Of a stretch of 64,000 bases of DNA, positions 22,255 to 33,129 are shown one piece after another. The DNA comes from Adiantum capillus-veneris (Eukaryota; Streptophyta; Polypodiopsida; Polypodiales; Pteridaceae), in assembly GCA_014529385.2 (NCBI GenBank), contig CM043967.1, forward strand, positions 13,514,001 to 13,578,000. Reading direction: 5' to 3'. Both the position numbers and the translations under genes were made by a program. Position 1 is the stretch's first letter; every line of letters starts with the position of its first letter. A model generated the notes under the pieces. That model had not been told where the DNA came from, ran no database searches, and saw only the letters and a list, made by a program, of their open reading frames with translations.

Positions 22255-22790
22255 ATAATTTCTTATCCTTATAAAAAAGGATGTCTAATCATTAGGTAAA
22301 TTATCCAAAAGCTAGACTTAACCTTTGTATTCAATTTTAACTCAATTTAGGTTAAAATTTGTTGTCTTAATTGGTAAATTCTTGACCTAGTAATTCCTTA
22401 TTTGTCTATATAAGTAGATAACTTTTTATACACCTTCTCTAAGGGTTGTTTAAGTTCTCCTAATTTTCTTATAATTTTCTATATATTTTTCCTAATTTCC
22501 CCATCGAAGCTTGAAATCTGCTTATTTTGAGCTTCATATTTATTTTATTTATTTTCTCTTGAATATTTCATTTCCTCGACTTTATATCATTGGTTTACAC
22601 TTACTGTGATTTTTCTAGAAACTTTTGACTGTAAAGTTTATTTGTTTTAATTAATCTTTAGCTCAAAATAGGGCTTTTGGTCAATTATAATTTTCTAATT
22701 GACTAATTAAATATGGTATAATTATCACAAGTAGATAATGATATTTTGACCTCTAGTAATTATTTTTTAATTTTCCAACTTGATCATCTA
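22255..22790. other. AT-rich DNA, no gene
   Basis: Very AT-rich (T-rich plus strand) stretch without coding frames, possibly the untranslated leader of the gag fragment. Confidence 0.4.
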
Positions 22791-23260
22791 ATTTTTTCCT
22801 TTCTTTTTCAATTAGAATTAGTTTAATTTGACTCAGATAAATAACTATATTAATTTTCTAACCTTAAGATACTTATCATGGCTTCTTTATTATGTAAACT
22901 AACTTTGATAAATAGCACTTAATTATCTAACATGATTTAGTAACTTTTTCCTTTAGTTTTTAGCTAGAATAAATCTAATTTGACTTAGATAAATAGTTTT
23001 ATTAATTTTTTACCCTTAACCTAATTATCACAACTTTTTTATCATGTAAACTAACTTTGATAAATAGCACCTAATTATCTAACATGATTTACTAATTTCA
23101 CCCTTTGATTTTTAGTTTAATTTGACTTAGATAAATAACTATGTTAATTTTCTAAACTTAAGATAATTATTATGGCTTTTTTATCATGTAAAATAACTTT
23201 GATAAATAGCACCTAATTATCTAACATGATTTACTAATTTGCCCCTTTAAATTTTGGCTA
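22790..23260. repeat. AT-rich tandem repeat, ~3 units of 142-152 bp
   Basis: The phrase GTAAACTAACTTTGATAAAT followed by AGCACYTAATTATCTAACATG recurs at 22894, 23046 and 23188, with AATTTGACTTAGATAAATA in between. Confidence 0.85.
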
Positions 23261-23880
23261 AAAATAACTAATTTCAGCTTAATTAGATACTTACATTAAC
23301 TATCTATTAATGAGTAATTTACCCCGTGTTCCAAATAGTGTTTCCTAACTGTGATAATTAGCTTAAAATTTTTGAGTTAACTAAGTAAGTTTCCCTTCAA
23401 CCTTTTGATATAAAACAGCTAATTTTTTCCTAACTAATTACAGAAACTAATCAAAAAATTAAGAGACAACTTTCCTAGCTTCTTGATAGTCTAATCCAAT
23501 TTTGATATTATCTTATACTAAACTAAGTTCAACTAGTATAATTACCCTTAATTTAACACTAAAAAGATTAATTTCAATCCTAATATGGCTTAATAATTAT
23601 TTAGATTAATATCCATAATCTTAATTTAAGTAATCAGTAGAATATTAAAAATTAAAAAAATAATTTCGATTATAAATAAGTTTAATCTTCTTAATTATTT
23701 AAATTAATTAAGAAAATAGAGATAAATTAGCATCATTTTTCTAATTAAAAAGGGATTAGGCTAATTATCATGGATAATGAGCTAGAGTTTTTGCTCTCTA
23801 GTGATTTTTGAGTAGAGTTCTCTCTGTGTGAGAGAGAAATGGCAAGGTCCCCGAGTCTGAGTCTGAATGAGAGGCCTAGG
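23261..23880. other. AT-rich DNA, no gene
   Basis: Extremely AT-rich stretch with no recognisable feature. May be part of the LTR or leader of the gypsy element. Confidence 0.4.
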
Positions 23881-23882
23881 GC

Positions 23883-24372
23883 CCTATTTATACTTTTTTC
23901 TCGGCCTTTTGGACATTCCCTGGCTGGAACAGTCAGACGCTTGCAGCTCAAGCAGCCCCCAAGCTCAAGAAGGTACCTTCTACTGCTATTCATGTCCCTG
24001 GCAGGTCCTCCAACCTCCTCCCACAGCCTGCCTAATTTAAAAACTCAACCTTACTAATTGTTTTGTTATTTTCTGCTAATTTCATAAATATCTGGGAGGC
24101 CTTAGTAAAATTCTATGCTTAAATGATTACTGCAACCATCCAATTTTTCTTAACAATTTAATTTACATCAAACCTTCCAGTGGAACTAGCGAGGTCAATT
24201 TTTGTCTTATTTTAATTCTAAAATTCCTAGCCTGGGGTTTGTTGTGCTTAAGATTCCAAAAATACAATTTTTTATTGCTTTTGAGATAGTGTTTTTACCT
24301 GATGGTAAGACTAATGCTTTCTCCTTAAGCTTTGAGTTTATTCCTAGCTGCTAGAAAGGTAGAGACCTTACA
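23883..24372 (-). repeat. Gypsy 3' LTR, 5' portion with TATA box
   Basis: Minus strand from 24372 begins TGTAAGGTCTCTACC directly after a purine-rich AAGTTGGGGTGAT tract, as expected for a 3' LTR. A TATA-like box (TATAAATAG on the minus strand, about 23891) lies ~480 bp in. The far end is unclear. Its beginning does not match the 5' LTR at 28063, so the element is a mosaic. Confidence 0.6.
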
Positions 24373-24407
24373 ATCACCCCAACTTAAGAATTTGAGATAC
24401 CCTCATC

Positions 24408-27240
24408 TCAACCGAAATCAGGAAAGTCTTTGAGAAGAGATGTTTCATCTTCCCAAGCGGCATTTTCAGTGGGATAATCTTTCCATTTTACCAGATGTTC
24501 CCCAATTACTCTATTTCTAAGAGTTCTTTCTCTAGTTTCCAGGATACAATTTGGCTGAAGCTCCAACACTCCTTGCTGTTGCATTACAATCCGTTCATCC
24601 CCCAATACACAGTTGGGATTTGGCATGTAGGGTTTTAGTAGGCTGATGTGAAATACATCATGGACTTTGATGTGTTCTGGAAGCTTTAATTTGTAGGCTT
24701 GATCACTGAGGACCTTGATTATTTCATAAGGACCACAATATTTGGGACTAAGATTTTTGAATTTTCCTAGAGATAGGTTGCTTCTTTTTGGACGCACTCA
24801 AAGAAAAACCTTGTCTCCTTGTTTGAAGATCCGATCAGATTGCTTTTGGTCTGCATAATGCTTTTGATGATCCTTAGCTGCCTAAATTTATTGTCGTACG
24901 GATTTGGTATGGGCTTCCATTTCCTCCAGCATTTTATTTGAGGCTTCCAACCTTATAGTAGGGTCAAGAAAATTCAATGGTGATATGCATTCATGCCCAC
25001 ATAGAGCATTGAAAGGTGACATCCCAATGCTTTTATGGAAAGAGGAGTCATAGGAAAATTCTACTGAGGGAAGAAATTGAATCCACTCACGAGGCTCTCT
25101 ACTGCAATAAGCTCGAAGGATATCTTCAATTATTTGGTTTATCTGTTATGTTTGTCCATCTGTCTGAGGATGAAATGCTGAGCTAAAGCATAGTTTTGTT
25201 CCTAAAGCTTCAAATAGAGCCTTCCAAAACTTGGAAGTGAACTTTGCATCCCTGTCGATAATTCTCTTTGGAAGCCCATGTAGTCTAAAGATGTCCTTAA
25301 CACAGATCCTGCTTATATCTAAGGCTGTATAAGTGGTTTTTACTGGCATTAAATGGGAGGCTTTAGTAGGCATATCCACAACTATCATTAGGGAATCATA
25401 CCCTCCTTGAACTGTGGGGAGGCCTGTGACAAAATGCATGCTAATGAATTTCCACTTCCTAGCATCATACTCATTCAAACTTGTTTCTCTGACAAGAGAG
25501 GCATTGTCTGATGTATTGAAGTACATCCCTCTTCATTCCGGTCTAGAAGTAGCTTTTCCTCAAGGTATTTTTCATATCCCAGGTGTCCTGATAATAGAAT
25601 ATCATGACCTTCATGAAGAATTAATTGCTTTAGGGAGGTATCCTTAGGAATGTAAAGTTGTTTTATGTAGTAAAGAAGGCCATCCTCCATAGAATGTTCC
25701 TTTACTAGGGCTTTTTATTTTTTTTGTTGCATCTTCCTGGATGAGAATTTAAATGATTTGAAGGTAGGCTTCATCCTTCTGTGAGCTTTCCCTAATCTTA
25801 TCCAATATGGGATTATTGGCCATGGAGATGGCTCCAAGAAAGGATTTTCTGCTAAGGGCATCTACAACTACATTTTCCTTGCCGGGTTTGTATATCATTT
25901 GAAAATTTTATTCCTGAAGAAGTTATATCCAGCATCTTTGTCTCATATTAAGGGTTGGTTGGGAAAAAATCCATTTTAGACTCTAGTGATTAGTATTAGA
26001 TGAAATTGGCGTCCCAGTAGATAAAGTCTCCATAATTTGAGGACATGTATAACATCTAATAATTCCAGTCATGAGTTGGATAATTCAATTCATAAAGCCT
26101 TAATTTTTTGGAACTGTAGGCAACCGGTCGGGGCCTTCTTGTGTTAAGACTCCTCCTACAACGAGTCCACTTGCATCTGTTACCACCTCAAAATCGTGAG
26201 AAAAATCGGGTAGCTTGAGTACGGGAGCGGAGGTGAGGTATTTTTTCAGTTGCTGGAAACAATCTTCTTGTTCTTTCTCCCATGTAAGCTTAGAGGATTT
26301 CTTGAGTAGCTGAGTCAAGGGTGCCGCAATGAGTGCATAATCCTTGACAAATATTCTATACCATCCTGTAATACCTATAAACCCTCTACTTTCACTGATA
26401 GTTTTGGGTTGTGGAAATTCTATAATGTCATTAACCTTTATAGGATCCTTTGAGATTCCCTTAGAAGATATGAAAAATCCAAGATAGCTGACTTCAGGAG
26501 TGCAAAAGACACATATGCTCATCTTTTCATACAACTGATGTTGTCGAAGAATACTCAAGACCTTGCATACATGTTCCTCATGCTCCTTAGCATCTTTAAA
26601 ATATACCAATATATTATCAAAGAATACCAGAACAAAATCATCCAGGTATTCTCAAAATATATCTTGCATGAGCCAATTAAAAGTTGTTGGTGCATTTGTA
26701 AGGCCAAAAGGCATGATTATGAACTCATAGTGCCCGTATCAAGTGTTGAATGCAGTGTTGTATATGTCTGCTTCTTTGATCCGGATTTGATGATACCTTG
26801 ACCTGAGATCAATTTTTGTGAGTATTTCTTCTCCGTGCAATCTCTCTAGAAGTTCGTCTATGCGAGGGATAGGATACTTATTCTTTACGGACACCTGATT
26901 AAGGCCTCCGTAATCTATGCAGAGGTGTAAGGATCCATCCTTCTTTTTTTGAACAAAATAGGTGCTCCCCAAGGAGAAATACTTGGTCGGATGAACCCTT
27001 CCTTGATTAGTTGTCGAAGCTGTTCTTGAGTTCTATGGCTTTAGGTAGAGACATTTTGTAAGGTCTTTTGGAAATAGGTTCACTACCTAGAAAAGTTTCT
27101 ATCTCATGGTCTATGTCCCTTGGGGGAGGTAAATTTGAGAGGTCTTCTGGAAACACATCTGAAAGTTTCTTAAGCCACTCCAAAATTTGGTTGGCCTCTG
27201 AATCTTTGGCTTTGTTTAGTTTGACCATGAAGATTTGTTG
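24408..27240 (-). pseudogene. Ty3/gypsy chromovirus pol remnant (RT-RNaseH-IN-chromodomain)
   Basis: Reading right to left: RT N-terminus (27228: VFPEDLSNLPPPRDIDHEIE), RT core (26972: YFVQKKKDGSLHLCIDYGGL; MPFGLTNAPTTFN; the YxDD box reads VFFDN, losing one Asp), RNase H (about 26180: FEVVTDASGLVVGGVL), integrase (25526-25146: catalytic DF reads HF; IDRDAKFTSKFW retained; the Glu after HPQTDGQT is a stop) and a C-terminal chromodomain (HLVKWKDYPTENAAWEDE, 24408-24797 region). Many stops and frameshifts. gag and protease are absent: RT begins almost immediately after the primer-binding site. The chromodomain defines the chromovirus clade. It cannot be autonomous. Confidence 0.93.
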
Positions 27241-27288
27241 TCCCTTACATAGACCTTTAATAAGTCTAGTAGCACCTTAATTAACCTT

Positions 27289-27300
27289 GCTCTGATACCA
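27289..27300 (-). other. Primer-binding site (initiator Met tRNA)
   Basis: Minus strand TGGTATCAGAGC, the standard iMet-tRNA primer site of plant LTR retrotransposons, two bases inside the LTR end. Confidence 0.92.
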
Positions 27301-27302
27301 CT

Positions 27303-28063
27303 TGTGAGATCACGACACCCATTCCTTGTTCACAATCTAGGGTTGATAAACCCCCATCACCCAAGGTTTGGGGTGCCCATACACCAACCAGTTTCCCATA
27401 CAACCGGGCGGCTCCCTAGGATAAAAACAGTATCCTAACTTATGTAGAAACATCAAGACATGACACGGAGTAGAAACTCATCGTTCATGGGGGGTAACCG
27501 ACTTATCTGTGGCTAGAAAGCCATCATTATTCATTAAAATATACCAAGGAGTCAGAGATGTCTTGAGACAAGAATACTGGTCATGGTTATTATGGACAAT
27601 GTTTTGATTGACAGTACCCTGTGTTAAGTGTAAAGTTGTCTGTTTGCTAAAAGAATGCTTTCCAATGTTGTCTTTAATACTTGATTGAAGAAATCACTAT
27701 GATGAAAGTTAAAAAGAAATCATTATTCTAAATGTTAAAACAATGTGCTAGTAATTAGGAAACCAAAGAATCATGTGTAAGTGTGGGGTGGTAAGTGGGG
27801 ATTGACTAAGGTTGTCAATCATGGGACGGGTGGACCTGATTAGTCAGGTAACTATCCATCCCCGTGCACTAAAAATGTCTAGAAAACTTCTTCACTTGGA
27901 AGAGGAGTTGTCACTTCTTCACTTCTTACCTGATTGACTAAGGTTGTCAATCATGGGACGGGTGGAACTGATTAGTCAGGTAACTATCCATCCCCGTGCA
28001 CTAAAAATGTCTAGAAAACTTCTTCACTTGGAAGAGGAGTCCACCTGCAAATGTGCCCTTACA
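27303..28063 (-). repeat. Gypsy 5' LTR (761 bp)
   Basis: Minus strand starts TGTAAGGGCACATTTGC at 28063 and ends ...GATCTCACA at 27303, followed by the primer-binding site. It contains an internal duplication of ~109-132 bp: GATTGACTAAGGTTGTCAAT at 27800 and 27932. Confidence 0.8.
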
Positions 28064-29524
28064 TCTGCTAGGGGGAAAAAGCGTTGGTTGAGGATATCTT
28101 AGCCCAATTTGTGGAAGTTATAGGGCCAAAAGAGTTTTGGACTTTTAAGATGTTGTCCCGTTTCTGCTGTGCAACAGGACTAGGTCTTCTTCTAGGGATA
28201 TAGACCCAAGCCATTGTCAATGGTAAAGGTCTATTCCCTGGATTTTTCTTACGTAGAGACTCTGATTTTTATTAGGCCTAGAGACATGTCAAGGATCCTA
28301 TCCCAATCTTGGTCTTGGTGGGTTGGGGATCTCACAAAGGGATGGTGGTACAAAATTGGTTGTCCTTGACAGTACCTTTGATAAATCTTTGGAATGCAAT
28401 TTATCAGAGTCCCAAAAGAAATTACTTGTCATATTGTATATCATTGGATACATCTTGGAAAGAAGAACAGAAAAAAACAAACCCCGACAAGTTTTGACAC
28501 AAACTACAAAAAATTTACCGGTCCCCACTTTTACATCAGTACCAACAATAAGGTGGAAAAAAAAATTGGTCCTTTTTTTGTACTACCAAACCATGCTTTG
28601 AGCCTTGCACTTTCCAAGGTTCAAGATATTTTTTGCACACGAGGATTGCACAAGAGAGAAGAGATTAAAACTGTATGGTGGCAAGCCTGTATTCTACAAG
28701 AAGCTATCTGACCTTTGGGAGACAAGCTATTGGTACATTTTTGCACCTAAAATTCTAGTGGACGACTCAAAGTAAAAGCTTTTGCAGAATCCTAAAGGCC
28801 CTTCTTGCATAGTGAAGAACATGGAAGATCAAAATCTTGCTCAGATTCAAGAATATCTTACAACAAATGTCAGACCTTGACTCATCTCTTGGATTTGTGC
28901 CAAAGATTGCCTCCAATTTTCCATTCGCTCACCATTGCCACAATCGATTGGAAGTCATAAGGAAATGGCATAGAGAATATGACTACTAGACATTTTATTT
29001 TGATATGTATTCATGACAATCGATGTAAGCAATAAAGTACTTAATTTCTTAAAGAGTATTTTGCTCACACGGGAATGATGACGTATCTTCTTTTATAATG
29101 AACCAATAAGTAAAAATGTTGAGTGCTTAATGTTGTAAAGCAAGTTTTGTTGACTTTTACACTTTTTATTTATTTGCATTGTTTATGACTACACCTACAT
29201 AGTGACACGCTTAGATGGTGTTTCCAATACCAAGAAATGATATGGGCATTTCGTCCTATTTTCAAAAATGAGAAACACTTTTTCTGTTGGTTTTTTTTAA
29301 ACCAAGCAACAAAAACCCCTTTGTTTTACTTATCTCAGACGATAAGTCTCTTACGTCTATTTTGTTGCACGGTCCACTTACTGCAAATATTTGAAGGCAT
29401 TAAAGTCGCTTTTGTGTGGCAAGGTATCAAGATTCAGACTTTGGACTATTTATGGGTCATTTTGGTTTTGTTAACTGAAGTCTAAACATGCATGTTTATG
29501 CTATGAGCTTTGAGAGTATTTATT
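28064..29524 (+). other. Unassigned DNA with a decayed coding stretch
   Basis: Between about 28500 and 28880 the plus strand has coding-like frames (KKFTGPHFYISTNNK, then a shifted frame KPVFYKKLSDLWETSYWYIF and CIVKNMEDQNLAQIQEYL) with one internal stop. I do not recognise the protein. The rest holds nothing recognisable. Confidence 0.35.
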
Positions 29525-29564
29525 GGTAGCCACCAATCTATCTGGTAGCCTATAGAGGGGGAGA

Positions 29565-29582
29565 GGGGGGGGGGGGGGGGGG
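29565..29582. repeat. Poly-G run (18 G)
   Basis: G homopolymer near the left end of the DNA transposon. Confidence 0.97.
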
Positions 29583-30918
29583 TCACTGTATAAATTGTGT
29601 TTATCACGTGCATGCATGGACTGTTTCTAAAACTCCTAATCTATGAATTCTTGAAATTTAAAATACACCCTTTTTCTATCCATTCTATAATTTTTTTTTC
29701 CCGATTTCATTTTATGATATCCTTTTGTATGTGAAAATGTGAGGAAAAATAAATTTAATAACCCCTTCTGCTACACTCACGGGATAGTCACATAGCTATT
29801 AAGTGACCCCCTTGAGATGGTAGCAACCCTTGTATTACTCTACTAATAGCAAGGAATAGTAGATATTTATGTCTAATAGTGGTAGCCACTAGCATTTATT
29901 GGATTGGTACCTACCAGTCTGCATAGTAGCTACCAATTTGTGCATAGTAGGTAGCACTGGTAGTTGATAGTGTCATCCTGGTAGCTCTCAGTCAGCCGAC
30001 TACAAGGATAGTATTGGTAGCTACCAGGATAACATTGCTAGCTCCCAGTCTGCATGTTAGCTACCCTTCTCATATCCTACTTGTATCTACTCTCTAGAAT
30101 TTTTTAAAAACATCTTAGATTTAGTATACAAGAAGCATAGACAAAATCCTTGACCAAATATGTATTAAAAAGCTTTGCATTCAAGGATAAGAAAGGTGTT
30201 GAACAACAATCAAAACCAGCTTATATTAGAACTACGAATTCTATACATGGAAAGGGATGCTATTGTAAATAGTCTCATACCCATCTAAGGAAACTAAGAA
30301 TTTTCTTAGACATCTCACTTTCTGCATTGGGAACTTAATAGCTCGTACAAGGTGGGATTGCAAGGCATCTTCAAGCTTAGAATTCAACAGCTTGAACTTG
30401 TAGGGATTTCCTTCTGCTTATTTGTATAAAAAATTCTTAACAATAAATGAGGTGGCATTGCAAACATTCCCCCGTGCATTTTTCAGCAAATTTTTAGTAT
30501 GAGTCTTTTCTGCTATGCATTTCAAGGCATAGTTGTCATGAGGAGCTATAACAACAAAATTGTCACCAACACAAAGTGATCACTCAATGCAACATGATTT
30601 CTTCATATGCAAACTCTTCAATCTCATCATCATCTTTGACATCATGTGTAGGTTCAAGGGTAACATAATCCCATGTAGGAACATGTGCTTTCTTATAACA
30701 CCTCCTCTAGCTGCCTTACATACAAGCAATACAAAAGCACAATAATTTCCTACATTTAAGAGATTTTACATTGGTTACAGAGTACTCACTAACACAATGT
30801 AGCCCACGCGCATTAGGCAAAGGTTTACAACCTTAACGTTGGCTTCTATGCACATCAACTTCCTTGACCTTTCACAACACTTGACTAACATGCCGTACTT
30901 GAGAAGAATACGTGGTTG

Positions 30919-32196
30919 TAGCCCCATTGGACATAGTTTGTCTCAAAAATGGTACCACATATGTTGCACATTGTATTTTCATACATTGTGTCTTTAACTA
31001 CTCTTGAGTGGTATACCTCGTAATAATAACATATGCACCATCATGTTCTTCCCATGACCTATAGCCCCACTAGACATGGTTTGTCTCAAAAATGGTACAA
31101 CATCTTTTGCTGCAAATTTTAGTTTCATGCATTTTGCCTTTAAATTCTTTGAGTAAGATGCCTCTTAATAACATCACCTGCACCATCATGTTCACCCTTC
31201 CCATGACCTGAACCTCAAAATTGATGTGACATTTTTAAACTTGTCACAGTTCCATATCAAACAAAAAAATACAAAGGCCTCTTTGCTTTGAACTATGAGG
31301 CTTCACAATTTGACCACACCCAATGTTATTTGAGCGATATGCCTAGCTCTTTCAACCATCCATAATGGAGCATAAAGCAATTTTGAACTATGAGGCTTCA
31401 CAGTTTGACCACACCCAATGTTCTTTGAGCGATATGCCTAGCTCTTTCAACCATCCATAATGGAGCATAAAGCAATTTTGAACAAAAAGAGCATCATATC
31501 TTTTATCATCAGATATATAAAAATGAGAGTATTTTTGGACATTACTTGCAATCTTCACATATGTGATGCGGACAAAGATTGTGACCTAGCTAGAAAACCA
31601 ATGCATGGATTGATCTCCTTTTGTTCTTTGAATGTGTAATTTTCAGAAAAATCCACAACTGGCACTACCACATCAGATACGTACATACTCTTTAAATCAC
31701 TCAGGCTGCCATCTTTAAACAAAATGAGTTTTATAAACTTCCTCAATTGATTCCTAAGCAATACAAAACATTGAGTGCAATGCATCTCCTTGTGCAACAA
31801 AACTTTTATTTTCTTCTTTTTCTCGGTATTTATCGTGACAACTTCAAGGTCTTCAAATATCTTCACTATTGCCATGCGTGCACTATTTGAATCCTCAATT
31901 GGGACAATGGGTAGCTTCTTTGAAGGACCACACGCGGAATATTTGCCCATCAAACATTTCATTGCAAAGAAATTTGAACTGCTAGCCTTCATGCATAAAA
32001 CTGATTCCCAAATATTTATAAGGCTAGAGAAACTTTTTGTATGAGCATTACATTTCATATCTGCACCACAAATGACACATTGAAAGCTACGCTCTTTCCC
32101 ATGCACACCATAAGAAACTTGCCTTTTATGGTTCAGGCATCCCTCAAGAATAAAATTTGAGCATGCACAATGCAACAACAATTGTACCGATCTCAA
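30919..32196 (-). pseudogene. DFSENY-type transposase-like gene
   Basis: A 213-residue open frame (32196-31555) has Cys pairs (CVICGADMKC around residue 40; CTQC around 140) and, at residue ~182, VVDFSENYTFKEQKEI, a conserved Asp motif. Downstream in shifted frames come LFVQNCFMLHYGWLKE, then HWVWSNCEAS, where I expect an Asp at the Asn, and GSGHGKGEHDGAGDVIKR (about 31220-31180). From memory this motif order recurs in uncharacterised transposase-like proteins of plants and animals; I cannot give the superfamily. Two internal tandem duplications (31288/31382, 94 bp; 30919/31062, 143 bp) and several frameshifts have destroyed it. Confidence 0.6.
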
Positions 32197-32544
32197 AGCT
32201 TGAGTACAAAGTAAAACTTCAGATTTTCAAGTGTCCTCTGGTGAGTTTGTACCTCTGGGTGACTGTTTGGAGGCAAGAAATAATTCTAGCTACATTAAAT
32301 AATGATAGCCAATACACTTCTTGGCAAAATCCAAACTTATTGTCAACATGCAAAACTGAGATCAATCTAGCGGGAGTTAATATTAATCTAGTGGGAGTTA
32401 GTATAAAGTTGGTGAGTGACACTTTTGTGGTCAGTTGAAGGAGAAAAATAACAAGAAATTGAGTCTAATAGTAGCAAGCACTATAAGATTGGTGGCTACT
32501 AGGACTAGTATCATAGGGCTAGGTAGCTAATAAGAAGAGAGAAT

Positions 32545-33129
32545 GTGTACACTAATGATGAGTGGGATGACTTGAATGAGCATGCTATGGAGACCATTTG
32601 CCTGCACCTTGGTGGATCCATTTACTTTACCATCATGGATAAGACGAATGCGAAAGATTTGTGGGGTGTTCTATGTCAAGCTTGGGATGGCAACATTGCC
32701 TCAAAGAACATTTTCTTAATGAAGAAATTGATGCACATGAACATGAACATGAAAGAAGGCAGTAATGTTAGTTCTCATTTGAATGAGTTCATCAACGTGT
32801 TTTCACAGCTTACTTCAAAAGGTCTCAATTTTGATGAGGAAATGAAGGTCATTTTCTTGCTATGTTCGCTACCATCTTCATGGGATACTTTCAACACAAC
32901 CATAAGTAATTTTGCACCCAATGGCAAGCTAGATTTCAGTAGTATTGCTGGTGTGTTTCTCACTGAGGATATTCGACATCAATCTCTTGATGCAAGTGGG
33001 CATGGTGGTGCATATGTGGCTAGTGGAAATCATAACAAAAGAAAATTTCAAAAGCAGCGTGGTCGTAGCCGCGGTCATTCACAAGATCACAAGCAAGGTC
33101 ATAGCAAGAGTCGTGGCAAAGACATGTGA
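32545..33129 (+). pseudogene. Ty1/copia gag (element 1)
   Basis: Open for 194 codons: NEHAMETICLHLGGSIYF, KDLWGVLCQAWDG, SQLTSKGLNFDEEMKVIFLL and a basic, Arg/Gly/His-rich C-terminus. This is the UBN2-type gag of copia elements. The start of gag is missing, and the zinc knuckle is cut after ECYYCHKKG, where the sequence jumps directly into integrase. Confidence 0.88.

Larger units (their letters stand above)
29525..32499. mobile_element. Decayed ~3-kb DNA transposon
   Basis: The left end carries GGTAGCCACCAATCT (29525-29539) and the right end its near reverse complement (AGATTGGTGGCTAC at 32486-32499). The left interior is full of short GGTAGC/GCTACC motifs (about 29820-30075), typical subterminal repeats. 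The minus strand carries the transposase-like gene described separately. A G-run (29565-29582) lies just inside the left end. No clear target duplication was identified. Confidence 0.55.
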
